From assembly GCF_003006155.1 (NCBI RefSeq), contig NZ_CP023559.1, forward strand, positions 806,001-870,000: 64,000 nt of DNA, in the 5' to 3' direction. Numbering within the stretch: position 1 is the first letter of the stretch; each line of letters opens with the position of its first letter. Shown piece by piece: positions 60,020-64,000 of this stretch. The notes beneath the pieces were generated by a model. That model saw only the letters and a list, made by a program, of their open reading frames with translations. It made no database searches and was not told the origin of the DNA. The DNA is from Salinicola tamaricis (GTDB taxonomy: Bacteria > Pseudomonadota > Gammaproteobacteria > Pseudomonadales > Halomonadaceae). The translations under genes were made by a program, and so were the position numbers.

Positions 60020-60800
60020 CACCCCTAAACGCCAGCGGGACGCCGCCACCCGCCGTCAGGCGCTGCTCGACTACGTGGTCCAGGCCGGCGCGGCGCAGGT
60101 CGACGAGCTGGCCACGCACTTCGGCGTCAGCCGCATGACGGTACACCGCGATCTCGATGCCCTCGCCGCCCAGGGCATGGTCAACAAGCAGCACGGCGGC
60201 GTCACCACCCGCGCCTCCAGCGTCTTCGAGAGCAACTTCGCCCTGCGCGCCCAGCTCGCCGCCGGCGAGAAACGCGCCCTGGCCCGCGCCGCGCTGCAGG
60301 AGATCGCCGCCGGCGAGGCACTGATTCTCGACGACTCCACCACCTGTGCCGCGCTCGCCTCGCTGCTGCCGGAGCGCGCACCGCTGACCGTAATCACCAA
60401 CGGCCTGGAGAGCATCGAGCGGCTCAAGGCGGCCAGCGATATCCGCCTGATCACCCTCGGCGGCGACTACCAGCCGCGCTTCAACGCCACCTTCGGCCTG
60501 CTCTGCGAACAGACCCTGGCCAGCCTGCGCGCCAATGTCGCGGTGCTCTCCGCCTCGGCGATCCTCGGCACCACCGCCTACGTGCAGGACCCGGCGGTGA
60601 CCCAGATCAAACGCGCCCAGATGGCCGCCGCCGAGCGCCGCATCCTGCTGGTGCACAGCGCCAAGTTCGGCCACAGCGCGCTGCACCGGCTCGCCGACCT
60701 CAGCGAATTCGACCTGGTGCTGATCGACGCAGGGCTCGCGCCACCCCAACGCGAGGCGCTGGACGACGCAGGAATTCGCTATCGCCTGATTCGACGCTAA
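60012..60800 (+). CDS. DeoR/GlpR-family transcriptional regulator
   Basis: The 262-aa protein has an N-terminal winged helix (LLDYVVQAGAAQVDELATHFGVSRMTVHRDLDALAAQGMVNKQHGGV, about residues 19-63) and a C-terminal sugar-phosphate sensor domain (ALILDDSTTCAALASLL, VITNGLESIERL, RFNATFGLLCE). DeoR proteins repress sugar catabolic genes until a phosphorylated intermediate binds. Its ATG lies within the end of the dehydrogenase gene. It should control the divergent kinase operon, the dehydrogenase gene and probably the ABC importer operon. A bidirectional hairpin follows its stop. Confidence 0.94.
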   Translation: MPDTPKRQRDAATRRQALLDYVVQAGAAQVDELATHFGVSRMTVHRDLDALAAQGMVNKQHGGVTTRASSVFESNFALRAQLAAGEKRALARAALQEIAAGEALILDDSTTCAALASLLPERAPLTVITNGLESIERLKAASDIRLITLGGDYQPRFNATFGLLCEQTLASLRANVAVLSASAILGTTAYVQDPAVTQIKRAQMAAAERRILLVHSAKFGHSALHRLADLSEFDLVLIDAGLAPPQREALDDAGIRYRLIRR

Positions 60801-60826
60801 GCCGCCAGCCACTCCACCACAACGAA

Positions 60827-60853
60827 CTCGCCGCGGGGGACACCCGCGGCGAG
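60827..60853. terminator. Bidirectional terminator between the DeoR gene and the ABC operon
   Basis: CTCGCCGCGGG and CCCGCGGCGAG form an 11-bp perfect stem with a GGACA loop between the convergent ends of the regulator and binding-protein genes. Confidence 0.8.
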
Positions 60854-60902
60854 AGGAGGTCACGACTGGCGGCCAGGCCGCCGGATAGTTACTGCTTGAT
60901 AG

Positions 60903-61859
60903 TTACTGCTTGAGCACGAAGGGCGAGACGTATTTATCGACGTTGTCGGGCGTGATCAGGATGCAGTCGAACAGGTGCTTTTCCCCTTTCAGCCCGGTGC
61001 TGCCGGTCTGGATGTACTTGTCGGCCATCTGTACCGCGGCCTTGGAGAAGATCGCCACCGGCTGCAGCACGGTATAGGCCAGCTCGCCGGACTTGATCGC
61101 ATCCACCGCATCCGGGGAGCCGTCGAAGCCACCGACCACGACGTCCTTCAGTTTGCCGGCCTCCTTGAGCGCGGCGATCGCGCCGAGGGCCATCTCGTCG
61201 TTGCCGCTGATCACACCCTGAATGTCGGGGTGCGCCTGCAGCAGGCTCTGCATCTTGTTGTAGCCCTGGGTGCGGTCCCAGTTGGCGACGTCTTCACCCA
61301 CCTTCTGCAGGTCCGGGTATTGGCTCAGCACGGTGCGGTAGCCGTTGGAACGAGTCGCGGCGTTGTTGTCCGAGGGCGCGCCCTTGAGCTCGACGTACTT
61401 GGCCGAATCGCCCACCGCTTGGACCCACTGCTGCGCGCCCACTGCCGCCCCCTGGGCGTTGTTGGAGACCAGCTGCGCCTTGGCCAGCCCCTGCTGGTTG
61501 ATCTCGGCGTTGACCAGGAACACCGGGATACCGGCGTCGACCGCCTTGCGCACCGCGCCCACCGAACCGTCGGCATTGGCCGGGTCGAGAATGATCGCCT
61601 TGGCCTTATTGGTGATCGCCGTATCGATCTGGCGGCTTTCGGTATTGGTGTCGCCCTTGTGGGCGCTAACGTTGGCCGAGTAACCGAGCTCCTCGGCGGT
61701 CTGCTGGGCGACCTTGCCCTCGGTCAGCCAGTAGGGATTGGAGGGATCGTTGACGATGATCGAGATCAGCCCCTTGTCCTGCGCCAGTGCGCTACCGGCG
61801 AGCAGCGGCGCACTCAGAGCGAGGGCTGCGATCAGCAGGCGTCTTCCTGTCTTGAGCAT
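60903..61859 (-). CDS. Sugar ABC transporter substrate-binding protein (RbsB-like)
   Basis: The 318-aa periplasmic protein has a signal peptide (MLKTGRRLLIAALALSAPLLAGSALAQ) and a type I binding fold: ISIIVNDPSNPYWLTEGKVAQQTAEELGY, KAKAIILDPANADGSVGAVRKAVDAGIPVFLVNAEI, GVISGNDEMALGAIAALKEAG and GGFDGSPDAVDAIKSGELAYTVLQP, as in ribose/autoinducer-type binding proteins. ATG 61859 is the start, with AAGGGT upstream. In the same family EryG binds erythritol. The ligand here is unknown and would identify the pathway. The frame is intact. Confidence 0.94.
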   Translation of the reverse strand: MLKTGRRLLIAALALSAPLLAGSALAQDKGLISIIVNDPSNPYWLTEGKVAQQTAEELGYSANVSAHKGDTNTESRQIDTAITNKAKAIILDPANADGSVGAVRKAVDAGIPVFLVNAEINQQGLAKAQLVSNNAQGAAVGAQQWVQAVGDSAKYVELKGAPSDNNAATRSNGYRTVLSQYPDLQKVGEDVANWDRTQGYNKMQSLLQAHPDIQGVISGNDEMALGAIAALKEAGKLKDVVVGGFDGSPDAVDAIKSGELAYTVLQPVAIFSKAAVQMADKYIQTGSTGLKGEKHLFDCILITPDNVDKYVSPFVLKQ

Positions 61860-61936
61860 GATGGTCACCCTTCTTTTGCGGTTGTCTGTCGTTGTACGAG
61901 TCGTTGTCTGAGTCAGTGGCGTCAAGGGGTGCGTTC

Positions 61937-63079
61937 TCACACCGCCTCAATGCTGGGTTGCCGGCTTGGCGGCTGGGCTTTTCCCGTCGCCCGGGGCCTG
62001 CCCCGAAGACGCAGCGGGAGAAGAGGTGTCGCGGACGTCTGCGCGGCTGTCTTGCGCCGTCCGCCGTACTGAATGCTGTTGAGCAGCACCGCCAGCACGA
62101 TCACCGCGCCGGTGAACACGGTCTGCCAGTAGGAGGAGACGCCGATGATGACCAGGCCGTCGGACAGAAAGCCGATCACGAAGGCACCCAGCAGCGTACC
62201 GCGCACGCCGCCCCGACCACCGGTCAGCGCCGCGCCGCCGATCACCACCCCGGCGATCGCGGTCAGCTCGTAAGTGGTGCCCGCAGTGGGGCCAGCGGAG
62301 GTGAGCTGCGATGACAGCACCAGCCCGGCGATCGCCGCGCAGATGCCTGAGAGCACATAGACCGAGACCTGCACCCGCTTGACCGGCACCCCGGAGAGCT
62401 CCGCGGCGCGGGCGTTGCCACCGGTGGAGTAGACCCAGCGCCCGAACGGCGTGCGCGCCAGCGCCAGCAGGGTCACCACCGCCACGATCGCCAATACCCA
62501 GACCCCCACCGGCACGCCGAACAGCCGATTGAAGCCGAGCCAGTCGAAGCCGGTATTGCCGAGTGCCGGATCGCCGCCGAGGTTGTTGTAGGTCAGACCG
62601 TCGGTCATCAGCAGGGCGACCCCGCGAGCGACGTAGAGCAGCCCCAGGGTGGCGACGAACGCCGGCACCTTGAAGTAGGCGATCAGCACGCCGTTGATGG
62701 CGCCGATGAAGGCCCCCACCCCACAGGTGAGGAGCACCACCACCCACACCGGCGGATACAGCGTGACGCCGAACGCATCCAGCGTCACACCCTGCATCAG
62801 AAAGCCCGCGACCACCCCGCACAGGCCCAAGGTCGAGCCCACCGAGAGGTCGATGCCGCCGGTCAGGATCACCAGCAGCATGCCGATGGAGAGAAGCCCG
62901 AAGATCGCCACGTGGGACGACATGGTCAGGAAGTTGCCGGTCGAGAAGTAGACCGGCGACAGCAGCGAGAAGATCACGATGATCGCGATCAGGGCGAAGA
63001 AGGCGCGCCCTTCGAGCAGCATGCGCCCCAGATCGAAGCCCCCGCCCTGACGCCGCGCTGCGTGACTGTGATTGGACAT
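61937..63079 (-). CDS. Sugar ABC transporter permease (RbsC/XylH-like)
   Basis: The 380-aa membrane protein has about ten helices and the ribose/xylose-type permease blocks LLSIGMLLVILTGGIDLSVGSTLGL, GAINGVLIAYFKVPAFVATLGLLYVARGVA, YSTGGNARAAELSGVPVKRV and GRGGVRGTLLGAFVIGFLSDGLVIIGV (contact with the ATPase). ATG 63079 has AAGGAG 6 nt upstream. It dimerises to form the pore. It follows the ATPase gene on the same strand and precedes the binding protein. Confidence 0.94.
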   Translation of the reverse strand: MSNHSHAARRQGGGFDLGRMLLEGRAFFALIAIIVIFSLLSPVYFSTGNFLTMSSHVAIFGLLSIGMLLVILTGGIDLSVGSTLGLCGVVAGFLMQGVTLDAFGVTLYPPVWVVVLLTCGVGAFIGAINGVLIAYFKVPAFVATLGLLYVARGVALLMTDGLTYNNLGGDPALGNTGFDWLGFNRLFGVPVGVWVLAIVAVVTLLALARTPFGRWVYSTGGNARAAELSGVPVKRVQVSVYVLSGICAAIAGLVLSSQLTSAGPTAGTTYELTAIAGVVIGGAALTGGRGGVRGTLLGAFVIGFLSDGLVIIGVSSYWQTVFTGAVIVLAVLLNSIQYGGRRKTAAQTSATPLLPLRLRGRPRATGKAQPPSRQPSIEAV

Positions 63080-63163
63080 AAACGACTCCTTCATGAAATC
63101 CACAACGTCTGTCGGCGCGACCCGGCGCGTAACGCGCTCAGGCGCCCGCGAGCGATCACACGT

Positions 63164-64000
63164 TCAGGCAACCACCGACTCACCGGAGGCGGCCATGATC
63201 TGCTCCTTGGAGACATCGGCCGAACTCGGCCGCGATGCGTCCCGGCTCATCACCACGATGCGGTGGGCGATACTCAGGCACTCGCCGACTTCGGAAGTGG
63301 AGAAGATCACCGCCAGGCCCTGGCTCGCCGCGCCCTCGGCCAGCAGTTTGAACACCTCGGCCTTGGCTCCGATGTCGATGCCGCGGCTGGGCTCGTCGAG
63401 CAGCACTACCCGCGGGTGAGTCGCCAGCATCTTGCCGATCACCACCTTCTGCTGGTTACCGCCGGAGAGCGAGCCGATGTCGGCGCGCGGGCCGTCGGTC
63501 TTGATGTGCACGCTGGAAATCGACTCGTCGATGACCCCGCGCTCGCGGCTGCCGGAGGTCAGAAGCCCCTTGGTGAAGGCCTTGATGCTCGCCAGCGACA
63601 GGTTCTCGCCCACCGACATGGTCTGTACCAGGCCGTCACGCTGGCGATCCTCGGGGACCAGCACCAGGCCGTTGTCGATGCGCTCGGCGATGCTCAGGCG
63701 GGAGACATCGACGCCTTCCAGCAGCACCCGGCCGCCGCTCAGCGGCACGCGCCCGGCGATGCACTCCAAAGCTCGGTGCGCCCTGCCCCCATCAGCCCGT
63801 AGATGCAGACGATCTCGCCGGCGCGCACCGTGAGAGACAAGCGGTCGACCACCGAGCGCTCGGGCACGTTGACGTCGGCCACACTGACCTCCTCGATCGC
63901 CAGCGCCACCTCGCCGATGGTGTGGCCGGTGGGCGGAGAGCCGAGGTCGAAGTTGTCGCCCACCATGTTGCGCACGATCCACTCGAGATCGATGTCGGCC
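63164..64000 (-). CDS. Sugar ABC transporter ATPase, partial, one frameshift
   Basis: The C-terminal half of a dual-domain ATPase of the RbsA/XylG/MglA type extends beyond the window end. The second nucleotide-binding domain has Walker A GLMGAGRTEL, signature LSGGNQQKVVIGKML and Walker B PRVVLLDEPSRGIDIGAKAEVF. The usual degenerate second-domain Walker A is seen. The beginning reads DIDLEWIVRNMVGDNFDLG up to 64000, the linker between domains. A break near 63770 joins LMGAGRTEL to LECIAGRVPLSGG. It powers uptake for the adjacent permease and binding protein. Confidence 0.92.
   Translation of the reverse strand, partial: GRHRSRVDRAQHGGRQLRPRLSAHRPHHRRGGAGDRGGQCGRRQRARALGGRPLVSHGARRRDRLHLRADGGRAHRALECIAGRVPLSGGRVLLEGVDVSRLSIAERIDNGLVLVPEDRQRDGLVQTMSVGENLSLASIKAFTKGLLTSGSRERGVIDESISSVHIKTDGPRADIGSLSGGNQQKVVIGKMLATHPRVVLLDEPSRGIDIGAKAEVFKLLAEGAASQGLAVIFSTSEVGECLSIAHRIVVMSRDASRPSSADVSKEQIMAASGESVVA

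Noticed and set aside
54312..63800. An Lsr (autoinducer-2 uptake and processing) locus, because of the LsrF-like aldolase, FGGY kinase and ribose-type ABC importer.
   Set aside because: No LsrG or LsrR is seen, the regulator is DeoR-type, and the Zn dehydrogenase and GlpD-like enzyme have no place in AI-2 degradation. The kinase resembles LyxK/EryA more than LsrK.

Overview
The window is high-GC gammaproteobacterial chromosome, most likely from a halomonad (Halomonas/Salinicola/Chromohalobacter group). I infer this from the house-keeping gene set (minCDE, sbcB, prlC-yheV, metK, metF, yaaA), the rRNA sequences, and the run of osmotic and ion-linked transporters (Na+/H+ antiporter, sodium symporter, TRAP-TAXI). 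No species can be named from the sequence alone. It is ordinary chromosome; I see no phage, insertion sequence, integron or CRISPR array.

Layout. 1-20 kb: DNA repair and division genes (sbcB, minCDE), a large DUF349 gene, an initiator tRNA with a textbook promoter and terminator, the chaperedoxin cnoX, a MalY/PatB-type lyase, and a string of small metabolic and repair genes, including a fused OlsF-like acyltransferase. 20.3-26.6 kb: a complete rRNA operon on the minus strand (16S, tRNA-Ile, tRNA-Ala, 23S, 5S) with tandem promoters. 26.8-37 kb: pdhR with its own operator, gamma carbonic anhydrase, a sodium symporter, prlC-yheV, a HAD hydrolase, sodC, metF and a zinc exporter. 37.6-47 kb: a selenocysteine island on the minus strand, fdnG-fdnH-fdnI-fdhE-selA-selB-selC. 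fdnG has an in-frame UGA followed by a bacterial SECIS hairpin, so substrate enzyme, tRNA-Sec, Sec synthase and elongation factor are all together. 47-52.7 kb: a TRAP-TAXI transporter with DUF1850 partner, then a Na+/H+ antiporter. 52.8-54.1 kb: metK.

54.3-64 kb is a sugar or polyol catabolic locus: ABC importer, Zn dehydrogenase resembling erythritol/L-threitol dehydrogenase, GlpD/EryB-like flavoprotein, FGGY kinase, DhnA/LsrF-type aldolase and DeoR regulator. The parts are known families. Their combination does not match a pathway I can name, and it is the best candidate here for an undescribed pathway (uptake, oxidation, phosphorylation, aldol cleavage).

Quality caveat. About seventeen genes that should be intact, including metK and fdnG, carry one or more frameshifts. 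Several are explained by one missing base, some in short G or C runs. I treat these as probable sequence errors and annotate the genes across them. Exact residue numbers downstream of a frameshift are therefore approximate.
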